Shown here: positions 7,258 to 17,695 of the stretch, piece by piece
How the letters are laid out: every line of letters starts with the position of its first letter
Numbering within the stretch: the first letter of the stretch is position 1
Assembly: GCA_003577305.1 (NCBI GenBank)
Contig: QEVL01000007.1
Location: 62,001-126,000 of the forward strand
Reading direction: 5' to 3'
Origin: Burkholderiales bacterium
Lineage (GTDB): Bacteria > Pseudomonadota > Gammaproteobacteria > Burkholderiales > Burkholderiaceae_E
Length of the DNA: 64,000 nucleotides
Translations under genes and position numbers: made by a program
Notes under the pieces: model-generated
Databases searched by the model: none
Told to the model about the DNA's origin: nothing
The model's input: only the letters and a program-made list of their open reading frames with translations

Positions 7258-8727
7258 TCAGGCCGTCCCGCCGACGGTGAGCGCCTCGATGCGCAGCGTC
7301 GGCTGGCCGACGCCCACCGGCACGCTCTGCCCATCCTTGCCGCAGACGCCGATGCCCGCATCGAGCCGCATGTCGTTGCCGATCATCGTGACGCGCGTGA
7401 GCGCGTCGGGACCATTGCCGACGATCGTCGCCCCCTTCACCGGGTACTGCAGCCTGCCCTTCTCGACCCACCAGGCCTCGGAGGCCGAGAACACGAACTT
7501 GCCGTTGGTGATGTCGACCTGCCCGCCGCCGAAGTTCACGGCGTAGAGGCCGCGCTCGACCGAGTCGAGGATTTCACCCGGATCACGCTCGCCGGCGAGC
7601 ATGCAGGTGTTGGTCATCCGCGGCATCGGCAGGTGCGCGAACGACTCGCGGCGACCGTTCCCGGTGAACGGCACTCCCATCAGCCGGGCGTTGAGCGTGT
7701 CCTGCATGTAGCCCTTCAGGACGCCATCCTCGATCAGCACGTTGCACTGCGACGGATTGCCCTCGTCGTCGATGTTCAGCGAGCCGCGCCGTCCGGGCAG
7801 CGTGCCGTCGTCGACCACGGTGACTCCGCGCGCGGCGACCCGCTGGCCGATGCGCCCGGCGAAGACCGACGATCCCTTGCGGACGAAGTCGCCCTCGAGC
7901 CCGTGGCCGACCGCTTCGTGCAGCAGCACGCCGGGCCAGCCTGGGCCGAGCACGACGGTCATCGTTCCGGCGGGTGCCGGCCGGGCTTCGAGGTTGGTGA
8001 GCGCTGCCTTCACCGCTTCGTCGACGTAGCCCGCGAGCAGCGCGTCGTCGAACCGACCCAGATCGAAGCGGCCGCCACCGCCGCTGTGGCCCTGCTCGCG
8101 CCGCCCGCCCTGTTCGGCGATCACCGTGACGGAGACCCGCACCAGCGGCCTCACGTCGGCGGCCAGCAGCCCGTCGGAGCGCGCCACCAGCACCACGTCG
8201 TATTCGGCAGCGAGACCGGCCATCACCTGCTTCACGCGCGGATCCTTCGCGCGCGCCATGCGCTCGACGCGCTCGAGCAGCGCCACTTTCGCCGCCGCGT
8301 CGAGCCGCGGAATCGGGTCTTCGGCAGCGTAGAGCGCCCGGCCGGCCGCCGGTTCGAGCGCGCCGGCGACCTTCACGCGCCCGGCGCCGCGCGAGGCGAT
8401 CGTGCGCGCGGCACGCGCCGCCGACATCAGCGCCTCGGCGCCGATCACGTCGGAGTAAGCGAAGGCGGTCTTGTCGCCGGAGACCGCACGCACGCCGACC
8501 CCCTGGTCGATCGAGAAGCTGCCGGACTTGACGATGCCCTCCTCGAGGCTCCAGCCCTCGCTGCGCGTGAACTGGAAATAGAGGTCGGCGTAGTCGACCC
8601 GGTGCCGGAAGATCTCGGCCAGCGCCGCAGCGAGGTGCGCATCGTCGAGACCGTAGGGCTCGAGCAGCACCGATCGCGCGATCGGCAGGTGCGTGAAGGG
8701 GGGTTCTGCGGGTTTCATCGTGAACAT
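7258..8727 (-). CDS. tldD: Metalloprotease TldD
   Basis: TldD with TldE forms a zinc protease that degrades unfolded or modified peptides (CcdA, microcin precursors). At 489 residues it is close to the E. coli protein (481). The zinc site HEAVGH is at about residues 270-275 inside [13 protein letters not shown], and the conserved C-terminal [15 protein letters not shown] is present near 463. [19 protein letters not shown] near 67 is also characteristic. Two starts are possible, ATG 8727 (one base after the upstream stop codon, favoured by translational coupling) and ATG 8718; neither has a clear ribosome site. It lies in the leftward run yhdP-nit-tldD-DUF748. The partner TldE/PmbA is not in the window. 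Confidence 0.95.
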   Translation of the reverse strand: MFTMKPAEPPFTHLPIARSVLLEPYGLDDAHLAAALAEIFRHRVDYADLYFQFTRSEGWSLEEGIVKSGSFSIDQGVGVRAVSGDKTAFAYSDVIGAEALMSAARAARTIASRGAGRVKVAGALEPAAGRALYAAEDPIPRLDAAAKVALLERVERMARAKDPRVKQVMAGLAAEYDVVLVARSDGLLAADVRPLVRVSVTVIAEQGGRREQGHSGGGGRFDLGRFDDALLAGYVDEAVKAALTNLEARPAPAGTMTVVLGPGWPGVLLHEAVGHGLEGDFVRKGSSVFAGRIGQRVAARGVTVVDDGTLPGRRGSLNIDDEGNPSQCNVLIEDGVLKGYMQDTLNARLMGVPFTGNGRRESFAHLPMPRMTNTCMLAGERDPGEILDSVERGLYAVNFGGGQVDITNGKFVFSASEAWWVEKGRLQYPVKGATIVGNGPDALTRVTMIGNDMRLDAGIGVCGKDGQSVPVGVGQPTLRIEALTVGGTA

Positions 8728-8728
8728 G

Positions 8729-9610
8729 CTACATGACGCGGTGCGCCAGGGCCGGAAGGATCGCCCGCACCTCGCGCAATCGGGCGCGCGCGAGCTCTCC
8801 GACCACGACGCCCTCGCCCCCGGACGCGCGCTGCGCGACGATCTCGCCCCAGGGGTCGACGAGCATCGAGTGGCCCCAGGTGCGTCGTCCGTTCTCGTGC
8901 TGGCCACCCTGCGCGGGCGCGAGCAGGTAGCACTGGTTCTCGATCGCGCGCGCGCGCAGCAGCACCTCCCAGTGCGCGCTGCCGGTGGTGAAAGTGAACG
9001 CCGAAGGCGCGAGCAGCAGGTCGACCGTCCCGAGCGTCCGGTACAACTCGGGAAAACGCAGGTCGTAGCAGACCGACAGGCCGATGCGCCAGACGGTTGC
9101 CGGCGCGCCTGCGGGCTCCGTCGCATCGAGATCGAACACTGCCGGCGTGCGACCCGGCGCGATGGTCGCGGCTTCGTCGAAGCGCTCGCTGCCGTGCTCG
9201 AAGCCGAACAGGTGGATCTTGTCGTAGCGCGCCACGCGCCGGCCGTCGGGGCCGTAGACCAGCGAACTGTTGAGCACCTTGCCGGGGTTCGCGCTCGCCA
9301 GCGGCAGCGTGCCGCCGACCAGCCAGATGCGGTGCGCGGCAGCCTGCCCGGACAGGAACGACTGGAGCGGGCCGGCGCCGTCGGGCTCGCGGATCGACAG
9401 CTTGTCGCGCTCGCCGCGACCGAGCAGCGCGAAGTGCTCGGGCAGCGCGACCAGCCGCGCGCCGGCCGCCGCTGCCTCGCCGATCAGCTGTTCGGCGCAC
9501 GCCAGGTTGTCGGAGACGTTGGCTGCCGAAACCATCTGCACCGCGGCAACGCGCAGCGTCGGCTCGGCCGATGCCGGGCGCGCGGCGGTCGCATTCCTTG
9601 CCTGGGCCAT
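8729..9610 (-). CDS. Carbon-nitrogen hydrolase, Nit1/Nit2 (omega-amidase) family
   Basis: The 293-residue cytoplasmic hydrolase carries the complete nitrilase-superfamily triad: Glu 58 in ALPEHF, Lys 131 in YDKIHLF and Cys 181 in [13 protein letters not shown]. These enzymes cleave omega-amides or deaminated glutathione, a metabolite-repair role. I chose ATG 9610 because GGAGGAG lies just upstream; the ATG at 9622 overlaps both that site and the yhdP stop codon. It sits between yhdP and tldD, an arrangement common in Burkholderiales. Exact substrate not visible. Confidence 0.92.
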   Translation of the reverse strand: MAQARNATAARPASAEPTLRVAAVQMVSAANVSDNLACAEQLIGEAAAAGARLVALPEHFALLGRGERDKLSIREPDGAGPLQSFLSGQAAAHRIWLVGGTLPLASANPGKVLNSSLVYGPDGRRVARYDKIHLFGFEHGSERFDEAATIAPGRTPAVFDLDATEPAGAPATVWRIGLSVCYDLRFPELYRTLGTVDLLLAPSAFTFTTGSAHWEVLLRARAIENQCYLLAPAQGGQHENGRRTWGHSMLVDPWGEIVAQRASGGEGVVVGELARARLREVRAILPALAHRVM

Positions 9611-9621
9611 GGGCTCCTCCA

Positions 9622-12600
9622 TCAGTACTCGGCGGGCGCCGGCGCCGCCGCGGGCCGCGAACGCGCCGCCACCTGCGGCTCGCTCCACGGGCCGGTCACA
9701 TCGTATTCGTACGCGAAAATCTGCTGCAGGGGTGCTTGCAACGCCAGTTGCGCCAGCAGCGAACCCAGGCCGACCGCCGGGTTCACCAGCGCTCCGTAAG
9801 CGAGCGAAGCCAGCGCGGCGTTCAGGTCGGGGCGCACCTCGACGACCAGCGCCTGGGTCTCGGCGGCGATGTCGGCCTGCCCCCGGATGCCGACCTGGGC
9901 CGCGACGCCGCGCATGGAGAAGTCGTCGGTACGCGCGATGCCGCCGTCGATGTACGCAGTGCCGCTGATGCGGTCGAACGCGAAACCCTCCGCGAACACG
10001 TCGCGGAAATCGAAGGCCAGGCGCCGGCGCAGCGACTGCAGGTTCAGCACGCCGATCAGCTTCGCGATGCCGGGGTCGGACTTCAGGAACTGGCCCTTGC
10101 CGAGGTCGATCGACAGCTCGCCACCGAGGCTGCGATAGTCGAGCCGCATCGGCGAGCCGACCCAGCCGACCCGCCCTCCCAGCTTCCCGCTGCCGCCACG
10201 CACCGTTTCGGGAAAGCCGAACAGCGCGAGCAGCGCGCCGGCATCGGCGATCTGCAGGTCGAAGTCGAGCATCGTGGCGCGCCGCGGGGCGCCCGGATGC
10301 GTTTCCCACTTGCCGCTGGCGTTCAGCGTCGCCGCCCGGTTGCGGATGCGCAGCCGCTGCAGCTGCCACACCGGCGCCGCAGTGCTGCCGGTGTTGACCG
10401 CCGCGAGTTCGAGCGCGCCCAGTCGCCGCTCGTTCAGGATCAGCTCCTGCGCAGTCACGTCCAGCGCCGGCAGCGTGCGGGGCGAGGTTTCGAGCAGCGC
10501 TTCGAAGTCGTCGATGCGGCTGCGCGGGATCTCCAGGCGCGCGAAGCGCGCCGCGAGCGTGCCCTGCGGCTCGCCCGGTCGCGGTTGGCGCCAGCTGAAA
10601 TAACCGTCGATTTCGCGTGCGTGGATGCTGGCGCGCCAGAGCCCGTCGGCCCGCGAAGCTCCGAGCACCACGTCGTGCAGCGCCTTGCCGGCGACCTCCA
10701 CCGTGCCCGCGACCAGCGACACCGTGTCGGGCATCAGCGAGAAGCCGTCGGCTGCGCCGGAGCGCGCGCCGGCGAGCAGTTCGTCGCCGAGCAACGCGTT
10801 CCAGGCGTCGAGGTCGACGGCCGCCGTCCTGAGCAGCACCGCGAAGCCGGCATCGGGCAGGGTCGGCGTATCGGTAATCGCGAAGGCGCCGCGCCGCACC
10901 CTGAGCTGCCCGGAATCGGGATCACGCTCGCGCTCGAAGACCAGCCGGACGTCGTCGCGCAGGCTCACCGAGAGCGTGTCGCGCGCCGGACGTTCGGCGG
11001 GCGTCGGCGGCGGCACGGGCCGCGACACGATGCGCAACGGCCACTTCGCATCGGCCGCCTTGCCGAACGGCGCCGGCAGTGCGCTCGCCAGTCCTTCGAG
11101 GTCCGAATCCACCGTCAGCGTCGCCGCACGCCTGCGCACCTCGACCTCGGCCGAGTATTGCGCGGAACCGGACAGGCGTCGCGTCAGCGCGTTGTCGGCC
11201 AGTTGCACGATGCCCTCGGCGGGCATGACCCCGTGCGCCTGCAGCACGAAACGATCGGGCTCGGGGGTGTCGCCCTCGACGCTGACCGGGCCGCCGAGCA
11301 GCGTCGCGGTCATCGAACGCAGCGCCAGCCGGTCTTCGCTGAACTCGAGCCGGCCCGTCACGCGCTCGAGGCGCGGCAAGGTGCGGTCGAGCGCCAGGTC
11401 GTTGCCCGGCAACTGCACGCTGCCGCGCACGCGCGTCGCGTCGATGTCCTCCAGCGGCATCTCGAAAGCCAGCCGCAGCGCGGCCTCGCCGTCGATCGCC
11501 ACGTCGCGCGTGAAGTCGTCGATGCGCGCGCGCAGCGGGCTCTCGTTGACGAAGCGCACCATGTCCTGCGCCGGTCCCTGTCCACTGCCTTCGATGCGCA
11601 GCAGCGGTTCGCCGAACTCCGCGATGCGCGCCGTGGCCTGCGCGAGCGCCACGTTCCAGACCCGACCGGTTCGCGCCTCGATCTCCATGCCGGCGCGCTC
11701 GAAACGCAGCCGGCCCTGAATGCGCTCGATCGCCGGCCATCCGGACGCATACGCAAGCGTCGCGTCGGCGAGACTCGCTTCGACGCGGAATTCCCCGCTG
11801 GCCGGATCGCGGTAAGGGAAGTCCTCCAGATCACCTGCCAGCACGAAGCGCACGTCGTTCGATCGGCCAGCGACGACCGAGTCGCGCACCCAGTGCCTCA
11901 CGTCCTCGGGGATTTCGAGCGGCAGGTAGCGCGCCGTGCGCGCCGCGTCGGCCCGTTGCAGGCTGCCCTGGAGGTCGACCAGGCCCGCGCCCTTGCCGCC
12001 GCTGCGGTAGCGTCCGCTCACCTGGCCGGCGGCGTCGGCATTGGCAAAACGGAAGGTCTCGATCGAGAGATCGACCAGCGGGGGGGCACCCTCGGCCGGC
12101 GGCGGGGCCAGCGTCCAGCTGGCCTTCGCTTCGAGCCGCTCGAGCGGCACTTCGGGCTCGGCAAACAGGCCCGGGAAGCGCAGCACGACCGATTCGCCGT
12201 GCAGCGAAACGCGGCCGCCGCGCTCGGTGATCCGGGCGCTGCCCGAAACGTTGGCGAAGCCCGGCAGCTTCAGCTCCCCCGGGCGTGGCGGTGCCTCGAT
12301 CCGCTGGAAACCGAGCCGCTCGAAGGCCATCTCGACACCGAACCGCGACGGCGCCTGTTCGCCCGCATCGGCATGCCCGTCGCGCGACCAGTCGATCGCC
12401 AGCCGGTCGACCGTACCGTCGAGCTTCATCGACGCGAAGCTGGCGCGCAGCGCCTCGGGCAGCGGCAGGCGGCCGAGCAGCTTCGCCACCTCGGCCGCCT
12501 CGAAGCGATCGAGCGCCAGCCGCGCCGCCACCGGTGCGCCTTGCGGCGACAGCACCAGCTTCGAGCCCTCGTGGCTCGCCGTCAGCGACCAGCCCTGCGC

Positions 12601-13683
12601 GTCCGACACGCGCAGCACCGGGAAGTCCACCCGCGTGCTGCCGTCGGGTTGCCGGCGCGCCCGCGCCTCGGCGGCGAGCGTGCGCAGCGGCAGCGCCCTT
12701 CCGTCGAGATCGGCATCGACCTCATCGGCAGCGAGGTCGAGGAAACCGTCGACCAGCGCCCCCGCCTCGAAGTGCGACCAGCCGCGCAGCCGCGCCCGCC
12801 CGGTACGCACCGTCACGCCCGGCGCAGCCGCGACGCCCCGGCGTTGCCAGCGCTGCGCCAGCGTCGCGAGGTCGAGCTCCGCCGCGCCGATCCGGATTTC
12901 GCCCTGCCACTTGCGCCAGTCGCCAGTGCCGGCGAACGGCGGCCGGCGGAACTCGACCGCGAGATCGACGTCACTGGCCAGTCCGGGCAGCACCGGCGCG
13001 CGCAGCGACACGCGGTGGCGCCGTCCGGCCGAATCGAACGCGAATTCGATGTCGTCCAGCACTGCGGACTCGCCGGCGAACCGGTCGTGCCAGTGCACCT
13101 GTGCGTGCTGCAGCACGATGCGACGCTGCGCGAACAGCCGCTCGAGCAACTCCTGGTCCACCGGCGTATCGAGGTCGATGTCCAGCCCGGCCAGGCGCAC
13201 GCGCCGCTCGCCGACGCGCTCGATGCGCAGCGTCGGCGAGTCGATCTCGAGCAGCGTCAGCGCGAACCGGCCCGCCGCAAGCGAACGCAGCGACAGCACT
13301 GCGCGGATTTCCGCGGCGGCAAAAGCCTGCTCGCCGTCCTCGTCGTCGATGCGGACCTCGCGCGCGACCAGGCGCGGACGCAGCCCTGCGAAGCCGGTCG
13401 AGAGCGGCCCGAGCTTCACCGGCCGGCCGACCGTCTGTGCGATCCGGCTCTCGATCGCCGGCCGCCAGCGGTCGAGGTTGGGCCAGACGTAGTAGCGCAG
13501 CGCGAGCCAGGACAGCCCGAGCAGGATCACCGAGGCGAACGCCGCCCAGGCGGTCCAGCGCAGCACGCTCGCCGCGCGGCGAGGCCATCGCGCCGGGCGG
13601 CGTTCGCGTGTCGCGCCGGCAACGCCGGCAGGCGCGGGATCGGCGGACGATCCGGCAGGGCTCGAAGGAGGCGGCAAGGACAT
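9622..13683 (-). CDS. yhdP: YhdP family AsmA-like protein (DUF3971)
   Basis: A 1353-residue protein with a short Pro-rich cytoplasmic tail, one membrane helix at about residues 43-65, and a giant periplasmic domain, matching YhdP (E. coli 1266 residues). YhdP-type proteins span the periplasm and help carry phospholipids to the outer membrane. The C-terminal part (ALDVTAQELILNERRLG... and MRGVAAQVGIRGQADIAAETQ) is the conserved AsmA-like C-terminal region. ATG 13683 is preferred; the frame stays open to 13728, but that would run into the divergent glnE start. The 43-bp gap to glnE must hold both promoters. The stop codon overlaps the first possible ATG of the amidase gene, so the pair is likely co-transcribed. 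Confidence 0.92.
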   Translation of the reverse strand: MSLPPPSSPAGSSADPAPAGVAGATRERRPARWPRRAASVLRWTAWAAFASVILLGLSWLALRYYVWPNLDRWRPAIESRIAQTVGRPVKLGPLSTGFAGLRPRLVAREVRIDDEDGEQAFAAAEIRAVLSLRSLAAGRFALTLLEIDSPTLRIERVGERRVRLAGLDIDLDTPVDQELLERLFAQRRIVLQHAQVHWHDRFAGESAVLDDIEFAFDSAGRRHRVSLRAPVLPGLASDVDLAVEFRRPPFAGTGDWRKWQGEIRIGAAELDLATLAQRWQRRGVAAAPGVTVRTGRARLRGWSHFEAGALVDGFLDLAADEVDADLDGRALPLRTLAAEARARRQPDGSTRVDFPVLRVSDAQGWSLTASHEGSKLVLSPQGAPVAARLALDRFEAAEVAKLLGRLPLPEALRASFASMKLDGTVDRLAIDWSRDGHADAGEQAPSRFGVEMAFERLGFQRIEAPPRPGELKLPGFANVSGSARITERGGRVSLHGESVVLRFPGLFAEPEVPLERLEAKASWTLAPPPAEGAPPLVDLSIETFRFANADAAGQVSGRYRSGGKGAGLVDLQGSLQRADAARTARYLPLEIPEDVRHWVRDSVVAGRSNDVRFVLAGDLEDFPYRDPASGEFRVEASLADATLAYASGWPAIERIQGRLRFERAGMEIEARTGRVWNVALAQATARIAEFGEPLLRIEGSGQGPAQDMVRFVNESPLRARIDDFTRDVAIDGEAALRLAFEMPLEDIDATRVRGSVQLPGNDLALDRTLPRLERVTGRLEFSEDRLALRSMTATLLGGPVSVEGDTPEPDRFVLQAHGVMPAEGIVQLADNALTRRLSGSAQYSAEVEVRRRAATLTVDSDLEGLASALPAPFGKAADAKWPLRIVSRPVPPPTPAERPARDTLSVSLRDDVRLVFERERDPDSGQLRVRRGAFAITDTPTLPDAGFAVLLRTAAVDLDAWNALLGDELLAGARSGAADGFSLMPDTVSLVAGTVEVAGKALHDVVLGASRADGLWRASIHAREIDGYFSWRQPRPGEPQGTLAARFARLEIPRSRIDDFEALLETSPRTLPALDVTAQELILNERRLGALELAAVNTGSTAAPVWQLQRLRIRNRAATLNASGKWETHPGAPRRATMLDFDLQIADAGALLALFGFPETVRGGSGKLGGRVGWVGSPMRLDYRSLGGELSIDLGKGQFLKSDPGIAKLIGVLNLQSLRRRLAFDFRDVFAEGFAFDRISGTAYIDGGIARTDDFSMRGVAAQVGIRGQADIAAETQALVVEVRPDLNAALASLAYGALVNPAVGLGSLLAQLALQAPLQQIFAYEYDVTGPWSEPQVAARSRPAAAPAPAEY

Positions 13684-13726
13684 GAGCGACAATCCCGGGC
13701 AAGCATAACCTTTCGGACCCGCCACC

Positions 13727-16405
13727 ATGGAATTCCACGGCGAGCGCCATTCCGCCTGGTTTCGGCGGGCGCTTCAGTCGTTGGCGGCGACGCACGGCGA
13801 AGACGCGGCGCGCGCGCGGCTGGCCGCGCTCGCGCGCCAGCCGCTCGACCGCGCAGCGATCGCCCGGCTGGCGGCCGAGGCCGAGGTTGCCGGCGACACC
13901 GCTGCCACGCTGCGGCGCGCACGCACCTGGCTGCTGCTGACGCTGATCGAGCGCGACCTGGGCGGCGCCGCGCCGCTCGAGGAGGTCTGCGCGGCGATGA
14001 CCGCGTTCGCCGCGTTCGCCACCGCCGCGGCGCTGCGCAGCGCCGCGGCCGGACTGCTCGGGCGCCACGGCCGCCCGCTCGATCGCCAGGGACGGCCCCA
14101 GGACCTGCTGGCCGTCGGCATGGGCAAGGCGGGCGGCAACGAACTGAACGTCTCGTCCGACCTGGATCTGGTCTTCGTCTTTCGCGAAGACGGCGAAACC
14201 GAGGGCGCGGGCGGCGCCGCGGGCAGCGGACGAATCGCCAGCAGCGAGTGGATGCATCGGCTCGCGCGTCGCGCGATCGAGCTGCTGGCCGACTACACGG
14301 CCGACGGCTTCGTGTTCCGCGTCGACACGCGATTGCGCCCGAACGGCGATTCCGGCCCGCTGGTGGTTCCGCTGGGCATGCTCGAGCAGTATTTCTATGC
14401 GCAGGGCCGCGAGTGGGAGCGCTTCGCATGGTTGAAGAGCCGGGTGATCGCCGACTCCGGCCTGGCAGGCGAAGCGGCGCGCCGTGACGACGAATCCGCG
14501 CTCGAGCGCGTGGTCACGCCGTTCGTGTACCGCAGATACATGGACTACGAAGCCTTCGCCGCGTTGCGCGACCTGCACGCGAAGATCCGCAGCGAGGTGG
14601 CACGGCGCACCGCCCGCGACCCGGGCGCGATCGACGTGAAGCTCGGCCGGGGCGGAATCCGCGAGATCGAGTTCACCGCGCAACTCTTCCAGATCGTGCG
14701 CGGCGGCCGCGACCCGGCGCTGCGCAGCCGCGGCACCGTCGAGACGCTGGCGACGCTGGTCGATCGCGGCCTGTTGCCTGCCGACGAGTCGCAGGCGCTG
14801 GTGCAGGCCTACCGCCTGCTGCGCCGTACCGAACACGCGCTGCAGTACCGCGAGGACGCGCAGACGCACCGCCTGCCCCACGACGGCGCCGAGCGCGACG
14901 CGGTGGCCGCGATGCTCGGCATGGCGCGCGGCGAATTCGACCGCGCGATCGCCGGCGGCACCGAGCAGGTCGCGCGGGTCTTCGACCGTCTGCTCGCCCC
15001 CGAGGATGGCGGCGAGCAACCCGCGCCCGAAGGGGAAGCCGGCGAGAACGGGCTCAACCCGGAAGTGCGCCGCCGATTCGACGCGTTTCGCGCCGGCCCG
15101 CGCTACGGCGCGGCGCGCCCCGAGACGCGCGCCTCGATCGAGCGGCTGCTCGCCACCGCGGTCCAGAAGCGCGTCGGCGACGCCGGCCTGATCCGGCTGG
15201 TCGATCTGCTCGACACCGTCTGTCGGCGGCCCGCCTACGTGGCGCTGCTCGGCAAGTACCCGGAAGCCTTCGGCCGCGTGCTGCGCATCCTCGACTGGGC
15301 GAAGTGGCCGGCGGAGTACCTGATGCGCCACCCGGTGGTGCTCGACGAACTGCTGGACGACGAACTGCTCGAAGAGCCCGACTACGAGAGCTGGGGCCGG
15401 CAGCTGCGCGAGCGCGTCGACGCCGCGCGGCACGACGGCGAACCCGACGTCGAGCGGCAGATGGACATCGTGCGCGAGGCCCACCATGCGCAGGTGTTCC
15501 GGCTGATGACGCAGGACCTCGCCGGGCGGCTCACCGTCGAGCGCGTCTCCGATCACCTGAGCGAACTCGCCGACCGCGTGCTCGGCCTGGCGATCGAACT
15601 GGTCTGGGCCACGCTGCGGCTGCGCTTTCGCGACACGCCGCGCTTCGCCGCGATTGCCTACGGCCGGCTCGGCGGCAAGGAACTCGGCTACACCTCCGAT
15701 CTCGACCTGGTCTTCCTCTACGACGACGACGACGAGCGCGCGCCCGAGGCCTACGCGCTGCTCGCCCAGCGACTGTCGCGCTGGCTGTCGGCGCGCACCG
15801 CCGCCGGCCTGCTGTTCGAGATCGACCTGCGGCTGCGGCCGAACGGCGCGGCGGGCATGCTGGTCTCGAGGCTGTCTGCCTTCGACACCTACCAGCGCGA
15901 GTCGGCCTGGGTCTGGGAGCACCAGGCGCTCACGCGCGCACGCTTCTCGGCCGGCGACCGCGCGATCGGCGAGCGCTTCGAGGCGATTCGCCGCTCGGCG
16001 CTCGCGCAGCGCCGCGACCTGCCCAGCCTTCGCGATGCGGTGATCGCGATGCGGCGCAAGATGCACGAAGGCCACCCGAACCGCAGCGAGCTGTTCGACC
16101 TCAAGCACGATCGCGGCGGCATGGTCGACATCGAGTTCCTGGTGCAGTACCTGGTGCTCGGTCACTCGTTCGAGCACCCCACCCTGCTCGACAACGCCGG
16201 CAACATCGCATTGCTGGGGCGCGCTGCAGGCTGCGGGCTGATCGACGAAGGGCTGGCCGGCCGCTGCGCCGATGCCTACCGGCGCTACCGCCGGCTGCAG
16301 CATCAGCTCAAGCTCGACGACGCGCCGTACGCGCGGGTCGCGCCGACCGCAGTGGCGGCAGAGCGCGAAGCGGTGAGCGCGCTCTGGGAGGCGGTGCTGG
16401 GTTAG
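13727..16405 (+). CDS. glnE: Bifunctional glutamine synthetase adenylyltransferase/deadenylylase
   Basis: The 892-residue enzyme adds and removes AMP on glutamine synthetase in response to PII and glutamine. Two nucleotidyltransferase domains are visible: the deadenylylating half with GMGKAGGNELNVSSDLDLVF near residue 131 and the adenylylating half with YGRLGGKELGYTSDLDLVF near 645; both keep the Gly-rich loop and the S-D-L-D metal motif. It is divergent from yhdP. The stop codon TAG coincides with the first bases of repeat copy B, and the C-terminus (ALWEAVLG) ends there. Confidence 0.97.
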   Translation: MEFHGERHSAWFRRALQSLAATHGEDAARARLAALARQPLDRAAIARLAAEAEVAGDTAATLRRARTWLLLTLIERDLGGAAPLEEVCAAMTAFAAFATAAALRSAAAGLLGRHGRPLDRQGRPQDLLAVGMGKAGGNELNVSSDLDLVFVFREDGETEGAGGAAGSGRIASSEWMHRLARRAIELLADYTADGFVFRVDTRLRPNGDSGPLVVPLGMLEQYFYAQGREWERFAWLKSRVIADSGLAGEAARRDDESALERVVTPFVYRRYMDYEAFAALRDLHAKIRSEVARRTARDPGAIDVKLGRGGIREIEFTAQLFQIVRGGRDPALRSRGTVETLATLVDRGLLPADESQALVQAYRLLRRTEHALQYREDAQTHRLPHDGAERDAVAAMLGMARGEFDRAIAGGTEQVARVFDRLLAPEDGGEQPAPEGEAGENGLNPEVRRRFDAFRAGPRYGAARPETRASIERLLATAVQKRVGDAGLIRLVDLLDTVCRRPAYVALLGKYPEAFGRVLRILDWAKWPAEYLMRHPVVLDELLDDELLEEPDYESWGRQLRERVDAARHDGEPDVERQMDIVREAHHAQVFRLMTQDLAGRLTVERVSDHLSELADRVLGLAIELVWATLRLRFRDTPRFAAIAYGRLGGKELGYTSDLDLVFLYDDDDERAPEAYALLAQRLSRWLSARTAAGLLFEIDLRLRPNGAAGMLVSRLSAFDTYQRESAWVWEHQALTRARFSAGDRAIGERFEAIRRSALAQRRDLPSLRDAVIAMRRKMHEGHPNRSELFDLKHDRGGMVDIEFLVQYLVLGHSFEHPTLLDNAGNIALLGRAAGCGLIDEGLAGRCADAYRRYRRLQHQLKLDDAPYARVAPTAVAAEREAVSALWEAVLG

Positions 16406-16440
16406 GGCGTGTTCACACCACGATCGTCCCGGCGCCGGGC
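16403..16440. repeat. Short copy B of the dispersed repeat, shared by two convergent gene ends
   Basis: TAGGGCGTGTTCACAC, then CACGATCGTCCC and the palindrome CCCGGCGCCGGG (16428-16439). Compared with the complete element at 56547 it differs by one base in the first 26. It supplies the TAG stop of glnE on the plus strand and, on the minus strand, both the TGA stop (16413-16415) and the last eight codons of the MFS transporter. Confidence 0.85.
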
Positions 16441-17621
16441 GTCCGGCTGTTGCGCCGCGCCAGCCAGGCGACCGCACCGAGCGCGGCCAGCACGAACGGC
16501 AGCGACAGCAGGTTCAGGATCGACCAGCCGTTCACGAACAGCAGCGCGCCCGACGACGCCGAGCTGGTGATCATCACGGTGAACACGCACAGGTCCATGA
16601 AGCCCTGCACCTTGTTCTTCTCGCCGGGCCGGTAGGCGCTGGTGAGCAGCGTCGTGGCGCCGGTGTACATGAAGTTCCAGCCGATGCCGAGCAGGATCAG
16701 CGCGGAGACGAAGTGCATCAGCTCGACGCCTGAGAGCGCGATCGCCACGCAGCCCAGCATCAGCAGGCAGCCGGCGGCGATCACCGGCAGGACGCCGAAA
16801 CGGCCGATCAGCGAGCCGGTGAAGAACCCCGGCGCGAACATGCCGATCACGTGCCATTCGATCACCAGCGCGGCCGCCGGATAGGGGTGGCTGCACACCT
16901 CCATGGCCAGGGGCGTGGCCACCATCAGGAGGTTCATCACGCCGTAGGCGAGCGCCGCGCACAGGATCGCCACCCAGCACGCCGGCTCGCGAAGGATCTC
17001 GGCGAGCGCACGCGCCGGGCCCGCCGCGGCGGCGGCCAGGCGCGGCGCCTCGAGCCGCAGCAGTTGCGCGAGCAGCAGCGAAGCGAGCGCGAAGCCGATC
17101 AGCGTCAGGTAGGTGCCGGCGAATTGCGCCGGCAGCCACTCGCGCGACCACTTCGACACCTCGGGCCCGATCACCCCTCCGGCAATGCCGCCGGTGAGCA
17201 CCAGCGAGATGGCGCGCGCGCGAAAGCCCGGGCGCCAGGTTTCGGCGGCGTCGGCCGCGGCGAAGCGCAGGCTCGCGCCGAACGCGTTGTACAGGCCGCA
17301 GACGAAGGTTGCCGCGCACAGCAATGCCAGGCTGCCGATCGTCATCGCGTGCCAGGCGAGCACGGCGCCCGCGATCGCCGCGAGCGAGCCGACGGTGTAG
17401 CCGGCGCGCCGGCCGTAGCGCCGCATGAACGCCGCGGCCGGCATCGCCCAGACCGCGCCGCCGAGCACGTACCCGGTGACCGGAAAGGTCGCGAACAGCT
17501 TGTTGTCGGCCAGCTGCAGGCCGGCCAGGCCGTTGACCGCGATCAGCGTGGCGTTGTTGGTGAGCAATAGCGCCTGCATCAGCGTGAGCAGGCCGATCTG
17601 GAAGCGCAGCGTCGCGAACAT
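16413..17621 (-). CDS. Major facilitator superfamily transporter
   Basis: This 402-residue inner-membrane protein has about 12 hydrophobic segments. The loop between helices 2 and 3 reads FMRRYGRRAG, an MFS-type motif, and the overall size fits a drug/metabolite MFS permease. The substrate cannot be inferred. The C-terminal residues TPGAGTIVV are encoded by the dispersed repeat rather than by family sequence, so the native end has probably been replaced. ATG 17621 has no clear ribosome site. It is convergent with glnE (7 bp apart) and divergent from ilvE. Confidence 0.85.
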   Translation of the reverse strand: MFATLRFQIGLLTLMQALLLTNNATLIAVNGLAGLQLADNKLFATFPVTGYVLGGAVWAMPAAAFMRRYGRRAGYTVGSLAAIAGAVLAWHAMTIGSLALLCAATFVCGLYNAFGASLRFAAADAAETWRPGFRARAISLVLTGGIAGGVIGPEVSKWSREWLPAQFAGTYLTLIGFALASLLLAQLLRLEAPRLAAAAAGPARALAEILREPACWVAILCAALAYGVMNLLMVATPLAMEVCSHPYPAAALVIEWHVIGMFAPGFFTGSLIGRFGVLPVIAAGCLLMLGCVAIALSGVELMHFVSALILLGIGWNFMYTGATTLLTSAYRPGEKNKVQGFMDLCVFTVMITSSASSGALLFVNGWSILNLLSLPFVLAALGAVAWLARRNSRTPGAGTIVV

Positions 17622-17632
17622 GAGGACCGGAG

Positions 17633-17662
17633 TTTAGCGCCCGGGCACGCGTTCGCTAGAAT
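17633..17662 (+). promoter_or_regulatory. Promoter candidate for ilvE
   Basis: TAGAAT (17657-17662) is a good -10; TTTAGC (17633-17638) is a weak -35 at 18-bp spacing. It lies 33 bases before the ilvE ATG in the gap between the divergent MFS and ilvE genes. Confidence 0.4.
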
Positions 17663-17695
17663 GAGTGGTTTTCGCGCGCAAACGGGAGAATTTCC

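Noticed and set aside
4421..7546. A 1041-codon plus-strand open frame opposite the DUF748 gene
   Set aside because: Shadow frame with low-complexity Arg/Ala composition; the minus-strand frame has an anchor and AsmA-like features.
9571..14487. A 1638-codon plus-strand open frame opposite yhdP and running into glnE
   Set aside because: High-GC shadow: Arg/Ala-rich without family motifs, while yhdP and glnE on the same bases have clear family features.
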